Part shown: positions 48,741-62,505 of the stretch, piece by piece
How positions within the stretch are numbered: the first letter of the stretch is position 1
How the letters are laid out: each line of letters begins with the position of its first letter
Assembly (NCBI GenBank): GCA_033557835.1
Contig: JAWQRO010000039.1
Span: 1 to 64,000, forward strand
DNA length: 64,000 nt
Direction: 5' to 3'
Source of the DNA: Helochares maculicollis
Lineage: Eukaryota; Arthropoda; Insecta; Coleoptera; Hydrophilidae
The notes under the pieces: model-generated
Told to the model about the DNA's origin: nothing
Seen by the model: only the letters and a program-made list of their open reading frames with translations
Database searches by the model: none
Program-made: the position numbers and the translations under genes

Positions 48741-50640
48741 AAAGTGAAAATTAATAAGTGCAAAATTGGAATAATACGTGTTTGTCAATAATAAATTGTA
48801 TTTATTGTACCTTTTTATTTTTAAATCTAAATTGACTTAAATTCAACGCACAAGAATAAAGTTATGACCCGGTTTAACAAATATCGAAAAAAGGGGCAAA
48901 TGATCTTCGAAGAGCCGGGAATGTAATTAACTTTAAATATGCTATAATTATTATACGAAGAATACAAAAATTGTTAAATATCAAATTAAGTAAATTGTAA
49001 AATAGTTATAAATTGAATATTCTATTAGCTGGCATTGAATTTAACATATCGAATCAAATAAAAACGCTGGTAAACAAGTGGAGCTTCTCTTGTCTCTGAA
49101 GTTGTAATTTATTGGGCTGGTTTTTTGTAGGTTTTAGAGTAGCCTAGTATGTTTTCATTTATATGATTTTAGCCACTATAAAAAGAACGTTTCTTTCTTA
49201 TTTCGTATTTAATAGGTTCAGGTGATTTATATGTTAGCAAAACTTCATTCTTTGAATAAAGCTTATACCTTTCTAGTTATATATATTTGCATAATCATAC
49301 ATTGAAATGAAAATATTAGTTAAAAATTAACCACACATGTGCTCCATGTTTTTCCTCTGCGGTTTAAATTTAATAGACTATTAACTTTTTTCGCTTGTCT
49401 ATATTCCTTTTCAACAAGGTTTTTTTATTATCATTTCGTCTGTTCTAGTCCAGCTGCATTACCCGTAGATAAGATGGGAATTCTTTGAAATAGCAATGAA
49501 ATTCGTCTATCTTCGACCAACGATATTATAGGGAATTCCGCCAGTGGCTCTTAACATGTATATGTAATTAATATCTCTGTTACTAATTACCCCCCAAAAT
49601 GCAAACAAATCTATCGCTTATTATTACTTATATCTACTACCCCTTTAAGTTTTGTAATTTAATTCTGAAACAGACTGTATATATGTATTGAAAAAGAATT
49701 GATAATTTCTTACGAACATATTAATGTTTTGAATATAGACATTGAAATATATGTAAATTATGAATATTGAAACCTTTGCTTTTATTTTTGAAGCGCATGT
49801 AGGTGTACATGAATTTATACGGGAATGTTGAGTGCAGACACTTCAGATGTTTTACATAAAAATTGCAGCATGATTTTTTCTAGGACTTTTATCTTGGAGT
49901 ACCGCTGTATTATTTATTAATGACGTAGGTTTATAATTGCCCGTTTCAGATTGTTTCATAAAACATTTAGCATTACTCCAATTGTAAATGTAAAATTGAA
50001 TAAATATTTAAACAGCTCTCATATATCATAATTGGGATTAAAAAAGAGCGTTGATTTGTATTTGTATTATTTATGGTTTCATAATTACTTTGTATTAGTT
50101 TTTGTTAATTCGTACTTTGATTTAGGGTTACTAATGGATTATTTTCTGAAAAGCTAAAGTCATCATGTCGGAAAGGATTTTGAATAAACATACAGATTGC
50201 CTAAACGAGTCATAGTGATATCAAAGAAATTGCAAAGCAATTTTTGTTGTTGGACTTCGAGAGTTTGTTTAGAGAACGATCTCACATTTTGCAAATTCAT
50301 GTTACTGCAAAATACATATTAAAGTACACACTATAAAATAATTAGATAACATCTTTCGAATCTGCTAACTGTTGAAATAGCGCTAAAACGAATTTAACGC
50401 AGATACGTCCCTGCACTTTGTTTGTTGCTTTATGTAATTATATGGCCATTACATCTGTTTGAAAACCATCGCCGCAATTTTTTGTTAGATGACTAATAGT
50501 TTACATACAAACACTTTTAGTATCAGACAAAAGTACACCTTGTGGTGAAATGTTAGATAAAGTACTCTTGATTGCTATCTAAATCTTTGATAAATATTAA
50601 TAGATAAATTATTAATAATACAACATAATTACTATCAGTA
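48741..50640. other. Gene-free region
   Basis: AT-rich DNA without a recognisable gene. At about 49820-49850 the inverted terminal motif TACGGGAATGTTGAGTG appears alone, an orphan end of the dispersed element family. The last ~100 bp should hold the promoter of the following P450; TCAGTA at 50636 could be its initiator. Confidence 0.4.
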
Positions 50641-50659
50641 ATTAGTGATACATTCAACC

Positions 50660-52467
50660 ATGATCCTATACATCTGTCTGCTTTTGTGCGGCGGGCTATT
50701 TTATAAATATGCCATTGAACCACTGGGGTACTGGAAGAAGAAAAATGTAGCTCACAAAAAACCTTGGCCTTTAGTTGGAAATCTTTTGCCCGTTCTGCTC
50801 AGGAAGGAAAACTTCATAGACAATGTCATCACTATGTACAACGATTTTCCTGAGAAGAGGTAACACTTTTTATCCCAATTATCGAACATAACGAGACTGT
50901 GTTAAAAATGCAACCCAACGCAAATCTAGTCATTGCACATATGCTCCTTTTCAAACAAATGCGAAACTTTACCATCTTCAACGCATACATTTTCAGATAT
51001 CACGGAACATACCAATTCAGCACCCCTCTCCTCTTCATCAGAGACTTGGAGTTGATTAAAAAGATAGCCATTAAAGACTTTGACTACTTTGTAGACCACA
51101 GATCGATTATTAATGGTGAGCATGACCCAATGTTCTCTAGAAATTTAGTGTCTCTAAAGGGCAGCAAATGGAGAGAGATGAGAGCCAATTTGAGCCCTGC
51201 CTTCACCAGCAGCAAAATGCGAGCGATGTTCCACTTGATGTCGGAATGCTCCAAAGAGTTCACCAACTATTTCATGAAGAAACAAGAAAAAACCTTGGAG
51301 GTCGACATGAAAGATGCCTTCACTCGATTCACCAACGACGTCATTGCCTCCACTGCTTTTGGCATCAAATGCGATTCGCTAACGGAACAAAACAATGAAT
51401 TCTACTGCATGGGAAAAGACGTTACAAATACAACTGGGCTAAGAGCTTTTAAATTTCTATTCATGACCATGTTTCCGTTCGTCATCCAGCTTTTTAGAGT
51501 CAGGTTCTTCCCGAAGGCCTCAGATTTCTTTGAGGGTTTGGTTTCCGAAACAATAAAGGTACGCGAGAGAGACAATATAATCCGACCTGACATGATCCAC
51601 CTCTTGATGGAAGCCAAGAAAGGCAAACTAAAATACGAAGAAGATCACACAACGGCATCGGAAGCTGGATTCGCTACCGTTGAGGAATCGCAAGTGGGAA
51701 AAGGAGGCAAAGTCGAGAAACAACAGTTAACTGACATTGACATTGCAGCACAAGCGTTGCTGTTCTTCTTCGCTGGGTTCGAAACATCTGCCACTGTGAT
51801 GTCTTTTATGGCTCAAGAGCTTGCAATCAACCCTGACGTGCAGGAACAACTACAAGAGGAAATCGATGAAGTGCTGCAAAACTCAAATGGCGATGTCTCA
51901 TATGATGGTATACTGAAAATGAAATATTTAGACATGGTTATTTCAGAAACGTTGCGAAAGTGGTCTCCTGCTCCGGCAACGGATCGCCTTTGCGTTAAAA
52001 ATTATATCATAGAGTCTGAGAAGGATGATGAAGAGGCTTTGGTTGTGGAAAAAGGGGTTAATGTTTTGATACCAATTCGCGGATTCCACTACGATCCAAA
52101 GTTTTTCCCAAATCCGGAACATTTTGACCCAGAACGTTTCAACGATGAAAATAAAGCCAAAATAGTGCCTTATACCTACATGCCTTTTGGGATTGGGCCT
52201 CGTAACTGCATTGGTAAGGGATTTACTTCGATTGATCATTGTAGAATTTCTTGTAAAATTAAGTTGTTTTATTAATGAAGATTCTTTGTTAAAGGATCAC
52301 GTTTCGCACTCTTGGAAATCAAAATAATGTTCTTTCACCTGCTGTCTAAATTTAACATTGTGGTCACTAAGAAAACCTGTGTGCCAATAGTACTTAGTAA
52401 GACAAAAATGAGGATGGAACCGGAAACTGGGTTTTGGATGGGTTTGGAAAGAAGGCAAACTTCGTAA
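50660..52467 (+). CDS. Cytochrome P450, CYP9 family (copy 2)
   Basis: Microsomal monooxygenase of the CYP9 family. Three exons: 50660-50859, 50997-52213 and 52295-52467, GT-AG throughout, giving 529 residues. I start at the ATG at 50660; an in-frame GTG lies 15 bp upstream but is not a eukaryotic start. Motifs: membrane anchor (2-18), the proline-rich hinge KKPWPLVGN, C-helix WREMR (125-129), I-helix AGFET (326-330), K-helix ETLR (384-387) and heme loop FGIGPRNCIG with Cys471. The last intron splits the Gly codon directly after the heme Cys, an intron the other two copies here lack. All catalytic motifs are canonical. The gene converges with copy 3, about 400 bp between stop codons. Confidence 0.95.
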
Positions 52468-52865
52468 ATGAACTATATAATTTGAAACACTTTGACCAAA
52501 AAGCTATATGTCATATTTATATTATAAATATTCAACAGCTCCAAAATGGCACTCACCTCCATAGTTTAAGCATTTAAAAAAACAATATTTTTGGGAGGTC
52601 TAAATAATATGCCATTAATAGGAGCAAATATTCTGATACATGCACACAAATCAAATTAATCTCTATTTTGAGAAAATGTATCACCTTTTTAGGAGTGTTA
52701 AAAGGTTATAATAACTATTTAAACTGCATGTCCTTGATAGGATCGCTTCAGCTCTCGACAAGCAAATTGATAACCTAATCCCCATGTAATGCTATTTTAT
52801 AAATAACATATTGAAATGTTAAATAATATAGCTGTTGATGTTGATTATGTGCTTGAAAAAGTACA

Positions 52866-54759
52866 TTAAGTATGTTTTCGCTTTTGCAAACCAACCCAAA
52901 TATCTGCATCTAGGGTAATATTAAGTTTTTTGAAAGGAAGCGGTGTTTTCGTCTTCTCCACAGCACTGATTAAAAAATTTCTGACCAAATGTACAAACAA
53001 AACTTTGCCCTCCAACAAGGCTAAACGTGAAGCAATACAGTTCCTTGGCCCCATCGAAAAGGGCATGTAGCTGTAAGGAATGATATTTTGCTTGTTTGTT
53101 GCATTGAAACGATCCACGTCAAACTTCTCAGGATTTGGAAAATACTTGGGGTCCCAATGAAGCGCATTTGTAGGAATAAAAATATTGTCTCCTTTCCGAA
53201 CTAAATATGCTTCTTTCTCAGTTCCTTGTGGTGCAATGACATAATCCTTTGTGCACTCCCTGACAAACAGGTAAGCTGGCGGGTACTTCCTCAGTACTTC
53301 TGAAATGAACATATCCAGATATTGCATATCCTTTATTTGTTCATACCCGATCTCGCCTAAGCCTTGCTCAAAACTATGATCGACTTCCAAACGGAGCTTT
53401 TCTTGAACATCTTTATTAAGAGCTAATTCATAGATTCCAAAGTTTAGCAAACTACTGATTGTGTCGAATCCTGCAAAATAGAAGACTAAAGCTTGAGCTG
53501 TGATGATCATATCTGTCAATTCAATCAACTGCTGATTATTCGCTTTGGTTGTACTTCCTAATTCTTCATCCTGACTATGTTTATCGAATTTCAACCAACC
53601 TTTCCTAGCTTCCATGAGTAAGTGTATCATATCTGGACGATAAATGTTTTTCTTTGTTCTGTATGCCAAGCTTGTCTTTATAATGTCATGGAAATATACC
53701 AGAAGATTTTGTGGGAGGATAGGGATGTTGAAAAACTTCAAAAGTTTAGGCTCTATGGCCGACAGTATGATTTTTAGTCCTCGAATTCCATTGGTGTTTG
53801 TCAACATCTGTCCCATGAGGAAAAAATCGTTATTTATATCCACCAGAGAATTGCAAGTAATTCCAAAAGCTGTCGTAGCTATAACATCGTTGGTGAATCG
53901 AGAAAACACATCCTTTGCTTCCACTATTATCACTCCATCGCCTTTGCTATTGAAGTAGTCGACAAATTGGGTAGAACATTTCACAATGAGAGGGTACATG
54001 ATTTTCAGTTTACTTGGTGAAAACATTGGGCTGACAGTATAGCGCAAATCTTTCCAATACTGGCCTTTGGATGCGAAAAGACTCTTGCTTACAATAGGGT
54101 CTATGTCGAAAAGGCGCATTCTATCCATGAAGTGATCGAAATCTTTAACTAGAATGTTTTTAATTAATTCTAGGTCTTTAACAAATAATATCGGCTTCAC
54201 TCCGAAAATTATACCGTGGTACCTGTAAAGATTAAACTGTTATTATTGCTGTTAAATTCTGTTGATGATACCAAAATGGTTTTGGTTTTATCTGATAGCA
54301 TAACGTACATTGCTTTTAATCTGTAATATGTAAAAAATAAATATGGGATAAAACTTTTCAACTGCAGTTTTTGTAGCAACTTAGGGCAGATGCTTCCGAC
54401 AACATAGATATCAACGGATTCCCATATCTTTCTCGTTTAATGCAGATTTACCAAATAATGGATTACTTGTTAAAAATGGGTTATTTTGGGGAAATTTTCC
54501 CTCACTCTGATTTTTAGATGATATGCTATTCTCTAAGCTATGTACTAAGAAAATTTACAAACCTGCACTCTTTAAAATCATTATACATTGCATTTAAGAA
54601 GTCAGGAAGGGATTTAGTCAATAGTTCCTTTGCGTTCGTTCCAAATATTGGCCAAGGTGTTTTATGTGGTACTTTTCTTTGTTTCCAAAATTGATGGATC
54701 TGTATGTGGAATCGAAATGCTAAAATCACTGCTGCATTTAAAAGAAGTATCCAAAACAT
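52866..54759 (-). CDS. Cytochrome P450, CYP9 family (copy 3)
   Basis: Microsomal CYP9 monooxygenase. Exons 54759-54563 and 54222-52866 join through a 340-bp GT-AG intron at the same split Arg codon as the other copies, giving 517 residues. Motifs: membrane anchor at the N-terminus, KTPWPIFG hinge, C-helix WKDLR (122-126), I-helix AGFDT (316-320), K-helix EVLR (374-377) and heme loop FSMGPRNCIA with Cys461. The residue two after the Cys is Ala463 instead of the usual Gly. The heme-loop intron of copy 2 is absent. The protein reads through without damage. Divergence from the convergent neighbour is considerable, so this is not a recent duplicate. Confidence 0.95.
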
Positions 54760-54764
54760 TTTGC

Positions 54765-56825
54765 TGGGATACTTTTAAAGACAGTATCTTTGAAGTTTTA
54801 CAACAGTTTATTTTAAATAGTATATTAATAATGTATCATGTTTGTGTATACCAATAACTAGTAAAACGTTGAAATTTATTCTTGAACCCTGTTGAGGGGC
54901 CAGGTTGAAATGTCTTAATTAAGTGGAGTAACATTGATGAATGTTAATATATTATGTCTTAACTGGTTTTTGTAAGAACTCATTACACTTAAAATTAAGT
55001 ATATCCGAGCAAATCATATAAATAACTTGATGTAAACATGTTTTTGCCAACTTTATTTTGTTGTGCAACAATAATACGCATCGAAAAATTGCACTTATTA
55101 TTTATAATTACTTAATTTACCAGTCAGGCTCCTATTGAAATTGAAAAACATAAACTAAACTCCACCAATTAATGGGCTGATAAAATAAAATATGCGATTA
55201 TGTGTAACTCTTATTGATTTGAGGATAGTATATAAAAAATGATATTGCTAGATATGCAATTTACATAATTCTATTTTCTAAAATCGATTAGCTAGGTATA
55301 GAATCTAGAGTTAGTTTTTGTCAACATATTAAAAAGTATAAAACTTTGTACTTTAATACTACTAGAATTTTTCTTATATTATCAATGTCTTACAGTTGAC
55401 TGCATATCTATGTTGAAGCAAGATTAAAAAGCTGTCAAATATTTTTCTTTTGCTGTATTTATACGCTGTTTTATAATGGCAATAATGTTAAGAGGCATTT
55501 TGCAAAATTCCTATTGAACCTAGCCTAGTATCTTTAGACAAGTGCTTATAAAGAATATAAATATATCGATCATTTTAATCCTTCTGAAGACAGTAAAGTG
55601 TAGTCAAGCGAATTTATATAATTATAAATTTCAAAATTTCTGTATTCTGTAATATATCTTGAGTAAGTATATATCCACAAGAATTGAATAATTGAACCAT
55701 GTAGTGAATTAATTATTTGTGTATGTATGTTTCCCTTAAGGTGTGCTATGCACCTTCGGTTTAATAGTTGAGGTGAATTATGTGCCTAAATGCTATTTTC
55801 ATGACATCTTTATAAGTTCTCATGAACATAGATTGGAAAAAACTCCAGATTTTCTAATGTAAATTGTTTGCTTCTAATCAAAATTCAACCATTGATAATT
55901 GAGATTTACTGCCCGATAGTCTGCAAAATATTCGGTAGTTCTTTTGACAAAAAATAGAAAGAGAGGGAGAAACTACATGGATAGAAAAGGATATGGCTAT
56001 GCTTAAAACCTCAACAATCAAAATTTGCTATAGTGTATTCATTTTTACCTTCTTTGACAATTACATTTTTGAGTATATTCATTCTACTTCAGACGAGCTT
56101 ATTCATGGAGAAGATGCAGAATATTTTAGTTGTATCTTGAGCAGTTGTCAGAGTATTTTTTCTAAAGTACTTGACACAGTCTCAATTGTGTCCAGTAGAG
56201 ATGGAATTTTATCTATAATCATATCAAATTTATTGGTAACTAATAGATGTTTTAGGTCAAAGTACAAAAGATAAATAGTATATAAAAAATGTCTAAGAAG
56301 GCAAATGTATAAATAAACAACACATTTATAACAGTAGCGGAGAATGTTGAAATACAATAAAACAAATATAAAATCATCGCATGGGAAAAATCCACCAAAA
56401 AACAAGACCAGGTCCACCAACTTGAGAATCTCTCAGATGAAGTAGGGTACGCCCTTAAGTAGATGAGACTTTAATTTTATTCTAAATAGTTTAGTAGTCA
56501 GCTCCTTCCATTCTTCTGTTAAGTTCTTACAAACTTTGCCTAACTGTGAAAACAAAGTAAGCAAATTTCACACACTTTGGATTTGCTATTATGCTAATAG
56601 ATCTTGTGGAGATTTTGAATGCTCTTTTTAGAGGGCATCTATTGTCTCTGGAATCTAAATTCTCTTGTAGACAGTTAAGTCCAGTAAAGTGCCATCACTC
56701 AACATTCTATACATGCATGTATGTGATAAGATATATAAAAGTACTAACGGATTTATAAACATAACACCAAAAATTGATGTATGATGCAGAAATCTAACTG
56801 AAATTTTATGCTATCTTTCTAAGGC
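54765..56825. other. Gene-free region
   Basis: This should include the promoter of P450 copy 3 at its left end. The terminal motif CATCACTCAACATTCTA at about 56692 is a further orphan of the dispersed family. Short open frames at 55993 and 56148 overlap on opposite strands and have no domain. Confidence 0.4.
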
Positions 56826-56929
56826 AAAAATGATATACTTAATTGTATCATTACTTTTTATCTTAAGGTTAGTAGGTATTTTATTGCAATGTTTTCAGTT
56901 GCAACACTCGTATTACAAACAAACACTTA

Positions 56930-58270
56930 ATACTGGAATATGTCACTTCTATGAAAACCTCTATAAATCACCACAAGATGACAATCTTGTCACCAAAATC
57001 AACAACATTGAAGTACTACCAGAAGTAGAAATGGCTTTAAAACAAATGGTAGAGCAGCTGAAAATGAGGGAATAACAACTGAACTACTTAAAGTAACAGG
57101 CAATCAAACACTAACATGCCTAGCAAAGTTGTACATTGAATGTATCCGTGAAAAGAAGCTCCCAAAGCACTAGAACAAAGCTACTATAATACTAATGCAT
57201 AAGAAAGGTGGCTTAGAAGATATCAGAAATTTCCGACCAATAAATCTGCTGCCAATGGTATATAAACTGTTTACAAAAATCATTCTAAAGCGTTTAACAT
57301 ACACTCTAGATTCTATGCAGCCAAAAAAACAGATGAGATTCCGAAGTGGGTTCAGCACTGTGAAACACGTCTAAAATGTAAGAGAAGTGATCAGCAGAAT
57401 TAAAGAGCATACTCTGCCATTGTCAATTGAGTTCAAAAAAGCCTTTGACTTGATCCTTTCTGTGGCCATAAAGGAAGCGCTAACAATAAGCATAGAGAAA
57501 GCCCACATCAAAATCCTCAATAACCTATAAGAGGAAGCAAGAGCGAAAGTGAAACTTCATAAATTAATTAGGCAGTTCTTAACAATAAAAGGTGTACATC
57601 AAGGAGACTCGATCTTTCCTAAATTATTCATGGCCACATTGGAATACGCCTTCAGTAAGTTAAGCTGGGAAAATAAGGGACTAAATATCAATGTTGAAAG
57701 ACTTAACAATCTTCAGTTCGCAGATGACATAGACCTTGTGGTGAATAGTCCAGACGAATTATGAAATCGACGAATTATATGCTGCCAGTCAAAAAATAGG
57801 CTTACACATAAACCATTCAAAGACGAAAGTGATGTTCAACGAATTTGCAACAGTTGTAGACATTAATATCAATGGAAAGAAATTAGAACAAGTAGACATA
57901 TGTATACTTAGGCTGAGCTGGCTACATTTCAGGATCACTACTCCTAGAATGAAACAGAAGATGCAAACTGGCTTGGAGAGCATTCTGGAGGAATTACACC
58001 ATATTCAAATCCAGAATGCCTCTTTATCGAGACATCAGTATAATCGCAGGAAGATCTTGTTTTGGAATAGAAATCAAACGTGAAACTTGGAAAAAGCTAA
58101 GAGAGACGTACATAACTAGGTGAAAAGTGTGTCACCACGAATCGAACGTTCACGTTAAAAATACCAAAAATGTCCCCTCTGGAGGTAGTAATACTTAAGA
58201 TACCAAACAGAGGACATTTATGCAATATTGCACAGAAATAAAGCCAGAGAAAAAATTAAGGCACTACACC
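56930..58270 (+). mobile_element. RTE-like LINE reverse transcriptase relic
   Basis: Broken frames give, in order, FYENLYKSPQDD, ALKQM, ELLKVTGNQTL-CLAKLYIECI, NFRPINLLPMVYKLFTKIIL (near 57227), FRSGFSTVKHV, FKKAFDLI, GVHQGDSIFPKLFMATLEYA and FADDIDLV (57717-57740). These are reverse transcriptase blocks 1-5 of an RTE-type non-LTR element, with the catalytic FADD kept. A degraded C-terminal domain follows to about 58270. Multiple stops and frameshifts make it inactive. No endonuclease domain or clear 3' tail repeat was found, so it is 5'-truncated. Confidence 0.85.
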
Positions 58271-58747
58271 CTGCAATATAAAAGAGCTCTATATGATAAT
58301 GATGATATATTTATGTGGATAAAATCTCATATTGTAAATTTTAAGTAAGAAGTAAAAATATATGTTCAGGGATATTAAGACTTTTTTCCCCTGCTTAATA
58401 AAACGATAGTGAAAGAACCCAGTCGACATGCTGAACAGTATCTGGATTATCAATAAACTCTGAAACAGAACTCACGTGCACAACTGTATAAGACAGTTCC
58501 AGAATTAGAAATTTAAGTATTTATTCCATTGTTGTTGTGGTTGGGCATAACCAGATTGCAAACAATGTCTCTGTGTAAAGGAATATTTATGTGAATGTAT
58601 AATTTGACTTTTTTTAAATTACATTTTTTTAAACAAATATAATACTGTTTCTGATGGTTCCAAAAAGAAATGCAAATATTGGTCAATGATGAAAATATGA
58701 TCGATTTTGTGTAGGATAATTCTTTTCAAAAGTCCATCAGCAGTTAC

Positions 58748-58931
58748 ACAATAATTTGAAACGATATTCATATAAACGTGTCTTGAAATGACTATACCCT
58801 ACCCTGATGACCTGATCTGCGTGCCGTAAAAGTGCACATACATTAAAAATTATGGCATGCAGATCAGGTCATCAGGGTAGGGTATGGTCATTTCAAGACA
58901 CGTTTATATGAATATTGTTTCAAATTATTGT
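58748..58931. repeat. 78-bp near-perfect inverted repeat (hairpin)
   Basis: The left arm 58748-58825 and right arm 58854-58931 are reverse complements over 78 bp with three differences, separated by a 28-base loop. The arms include ATAAACGTGTCTTGAAATGA and ACCCTGATGACCTGATCTGC. All three differences become G-U pairs if the plus strand is transcribed. It may be a foldback element or a long-hairpin RNA source. Confidence 0.93.
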
Positions 58932-59231
58932 TTATATGTACATATAAAGCGTCATGAGCTGATGTGGCAACTCTGCTTATCCGTTTGATGAAATGACACT
59001 ACTCGCGCACATGCCCAGAGCGGTCTTAAAAATAGGTACGTAAACTATACATTTACCCATTTTTTCAATTAACTAATGATTTCATTTAAGAATGCTTCAA
59101 TTAAATAAAAAAAAAACAAGTGAATATTTTATAAAACGCATTTAATAGCAATTTTCAAGTTGAAAAAAAGTATTGTTAAATAAGATACGAAATATTTCAA
59201 TTAAATAAATTTTGCGATAAAATAACATAAC

Positions 59232-61041
59232 CTATATATTAATAACTCGGGACAGCTTCTGAACTCGTGTGAGCAGCAAGTCTCCTTGTTTAATGACGGA
59301 ATTGAACTGAGCGTTTTTAAGGTCCGGCCTGTTTGTCTCTACGATACCCCCAACTCTGTCGATTTTGCAGTGCAATCTCCCGGATGCAATGAAAGTTGAT
59401 AATTCGCTGCAAATAAATAAAATTCATTTCAAACATTACTTGGTGAGCACCATACTTAGTGTAGTTAATCATTGAAATTATGTATTTAGTGTATTTTAAG
59501 TAATTAATTGGTTTCAAAAGTACCAGGGAAGAAATTAAAACCAAAACTTACTGATCAATGAATTCAGTGGAAACACCAAACGCTTCCGCCATATATTGTA
59601 AAGTCAAAGAACGGTAAGATTCTAAAAGCTGCGAGTATGCCAAAATCCTCATTTCCCTGATGTAGTAGCGATAGTGAGGGTGCAGCAAATAGTCTTTTCG
59701 GATAATTTCTTCCACTTCAGCCAAGTTGGTGAAAAATTCAGCGTATTGGCAGTTGTATAAGGAAAACAGATAGTCTTTGACGAACGGCTCTGAATGTAAT
59801 ACTTCTAAAATTTCCGATCCTTTGACTACTTTATCACGCAGCTGATTGCGTGGTAAGCTAATAATACAGACGTATACAGTATATCTGACGAAAGCCTTAT
59901 AGTCCATTAGCTCGTACGATGTAAAGGTGCTTACTGTGTCTAAGAACATCTGCGCAGCTGTTTTAAAGTCTCGCACAGCCATGCTGTAAACGCCCTGGTA
60001 GACCTTCAAGCGATTTCTTCGGTCCCAATCGCCACCTTCTTCAATTAAAGTCTTTGCTTTATCTATATTGCGAGTGATTATATCATGATCCATGAAGAAC
60101 AAACCGATGCGGATCATGTGGAAAATAATATCAAGCCGATGACCAAGCGAGACGGTTTTATCATAAGCTTGCCTGAAGGTGTTGATTGCGTTTTCTTTGT
60201 CGCCGATTTTACTGTAGTATTCGGCTTTTCTAAGGTAAGCTTCACGCACTTCCATTTCGCCCAAATTTTTCTCAGCGTCTTCGATTGTTTCATCTAATTT
60301 TTGTACAGCTTCTGTGTTCTTTGCTTTCATCTGCTTTAAGAATGCTAAATCTTTCTTCCAGCCGGCATCCTGACAGACCAGTTCGTACCAAGGTGCCATA
60401 TCTGATTAAAAATGTCTAATTAATTATAAGCAAGACACTTTATTTAAACATGCACTTCATTGTAAAATCTTAGAAAAAACCGATGAAAAGGGATTTATTA
60501 TGGTTTTTAATATTGAAACATCTATTTTAATTATGCTTGATATGAAAATCAACAATTCATTATTTGGTATAACCAATCTCATAATTATGATAGTTAACGA
60601 ATAGCACTGGTTGAAATGGAACGAGCAAAATATCAGTTATATATGATGCATTCCTATGCTAATTAAGCTCTAAGTGAGGAATATCCTTTTGCAAAATGTA
60701 AGATACCTGTTCTGCACCTAACAAGAAACATAAAGGAAAATAGGTTATGAAAACGTTTGGTCGAAAATTTTCAAAAGAATGTTTACAAAAACGGGTCAAA
60801 ACACGCCAATTTCAAATTTAATTGTTCCTTAGTGTAATAGTTGGTCTAATATGAACGAGGGATGTTAATAATTGGGGTTTTAGCAAGTCATCTTACCATC
60901 TTTACGAATCGCATCTGAAATCTTTTGGTGGATGTTCCGGTCATTCTTGTACTCCGGCAGGGTTAAGAGGAACTTGAATTGGGCCAATTCCAAGTCAGGG
61001 TTCTTTTCAAGCCCTTGATCTTCCAAATTTTCGAGCGGCAT
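59232..61041 (-). CDS. Rpn7: 26S proteasome regulatory subunit Rpn7 (PSMD6)
   Basis: Lid subunit of the 19S regulatory particle, contacting Rpn3 and Rpn6 around the Rpn11 deubiquitinase. Exons are 61041-60897, 60401-59552 and 59406-59232, all GT-AG and in frame. The joined length of 389 residues equals human PSMD6. It begins MPLENLEDQGLEKNPDLELA and ends RVQKLSRVINI. TPR-like helical repeats include EEGGDWDRRNRLKVYQG and FLDTVSTFTSYELMDYK. The C-terminal PCI domain contains HYRYYIREMRILAYSQLLES, YMAEAFGV and GRLHCKID. The junction of exons 2 and 3 encodes His in FIDHELS where Gln or Arg is common. An overlapping frame at 61007-61192 is not a gene. The promoter should lie just right of 61041. 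Confidence 0.96.
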
Positions 61042-62500
61042 CTTCGTCTAAGTTGCAAATCACAAACAAAACGTCCGAATCAGTGATGACAGCGCTTATT
61101 TTTTGCGCATGGGCAGCTGTCAAATTTGCCTGCGACTTCAATGACTTAACATAGTTACAGAGCGCTGTAACTTCTTCTTTTTCCCATAACAAATATACAA
61201 ATGAAATATGAAGGTATTCATGAAGATTTTATCACAGTAACTTTTAATAAATCATATGTATCTCTAGCATATTTTACGTGTGATAATAAGACATACATAA
61301 ATACTTACATATATTTAATAACACTAACAAGCCAATGTACCTACAATGCAACTTTAATTAATAAAAGAAATAGAACGAGAGTGCATTCTAATACAGGTAT
61401 ATGGATTAATTAGTGTAATGGAGTGTATTAAAGCGCCACCCAAGCATCCTTTGATTTTTGTTTTGTTTTGATATTTGACAGTTTGTTCCTATAGAGACGA
61501 ACTATTGATTAGCATGTACAATATTGATCACAATTTATTTATATCAGAAATTGAATATATCTACTAGTGTTAGGTAAACTTGTATACATAGAATGGATGG
61601 CCGAGTTTGTTTCCAGTAAAGGCAGTAAAAACCAAGTTTCATTGAATATTTTATTACCAGTACATTAGGATTATATATAATACAGAAAAAATTAAACAGA
61701 GAAAAATCCCAAACTTAACACTAACATTCAAGACAAAAAATAAATATAGTAGTACTAATAATAACTATGAAATCGCAACTCAGAACAATCTAAAATAAAT
61801 CACATTCCTTAATTTGAACTATCATATCAATCCAATTAAATTAACTTAGAGAAAAAAAACTTTGAAAGCCCAATGAAACGATTCCGAGATTAGAAAATTG
61901 CTTTAAAGATTCTTTCAACACAAACTTAGTTAGTATTAAAAATTTTCGACTACAAAAACACGTTCCCTAATTATTTATACATAGCATTTTGTAAGTGCTT
62001 TATTATTAATATTATTTATTTGTTTATAAGACACTATCTAAAAACATCTAAGAAAGTTTTTCGTTTTTTTCATGGAATGTTTAAACAGTTACTTCATAAC
62101 CAGTTTGCTCCAAACTAAGGAACAATGCAGTTAATTTTTTAAATTATATTTCTGCTTGAAAATTAAGTACTATGAAAATTATTTAACTTCAATATTATTA
62201 CAAGTTTTGTTGCATTAAAAAAAAAACCAATTATTCTTATATACAATTCTCCACTTTAATTAATAAGTACTGCAACAAACGACAGCTGGAATTCGGCTTT
62301 GTCAGCCGGCGAGTTGTATGGATTATTTCCTAAGAGATAAATCATTAGCATTATGATGTACTTACGTACCTATAGGTTATTATTATTCATTTAATAGTAT
62401 TGATTTTTTTCTTTAAAGACTGCTATTATTATAATGTATAGACCAAAGCAATTCATACAATCTGTTTTTTATTACTATTTTATAGGATTTTTATTTAGAA
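61042..62500. other. Intergenic region between Rpn7 and the next gene
   Basis: AT-rich; no gene or repeat identified. It contains the Rpn7 promoter region and the 3' flank of the gene ending at 62506. Confidence 0.4.
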
Positions 62501-62505
62501 TTTAT

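Noticed and set aside
61007..61192. 61-codon minus-strand frame overlapping the Rpn7 start
   Set aside because: Different frame from Rpn7; its end lies within Rpn7 exon 1, and its upstream part is most likely 5' untranslated sequence.
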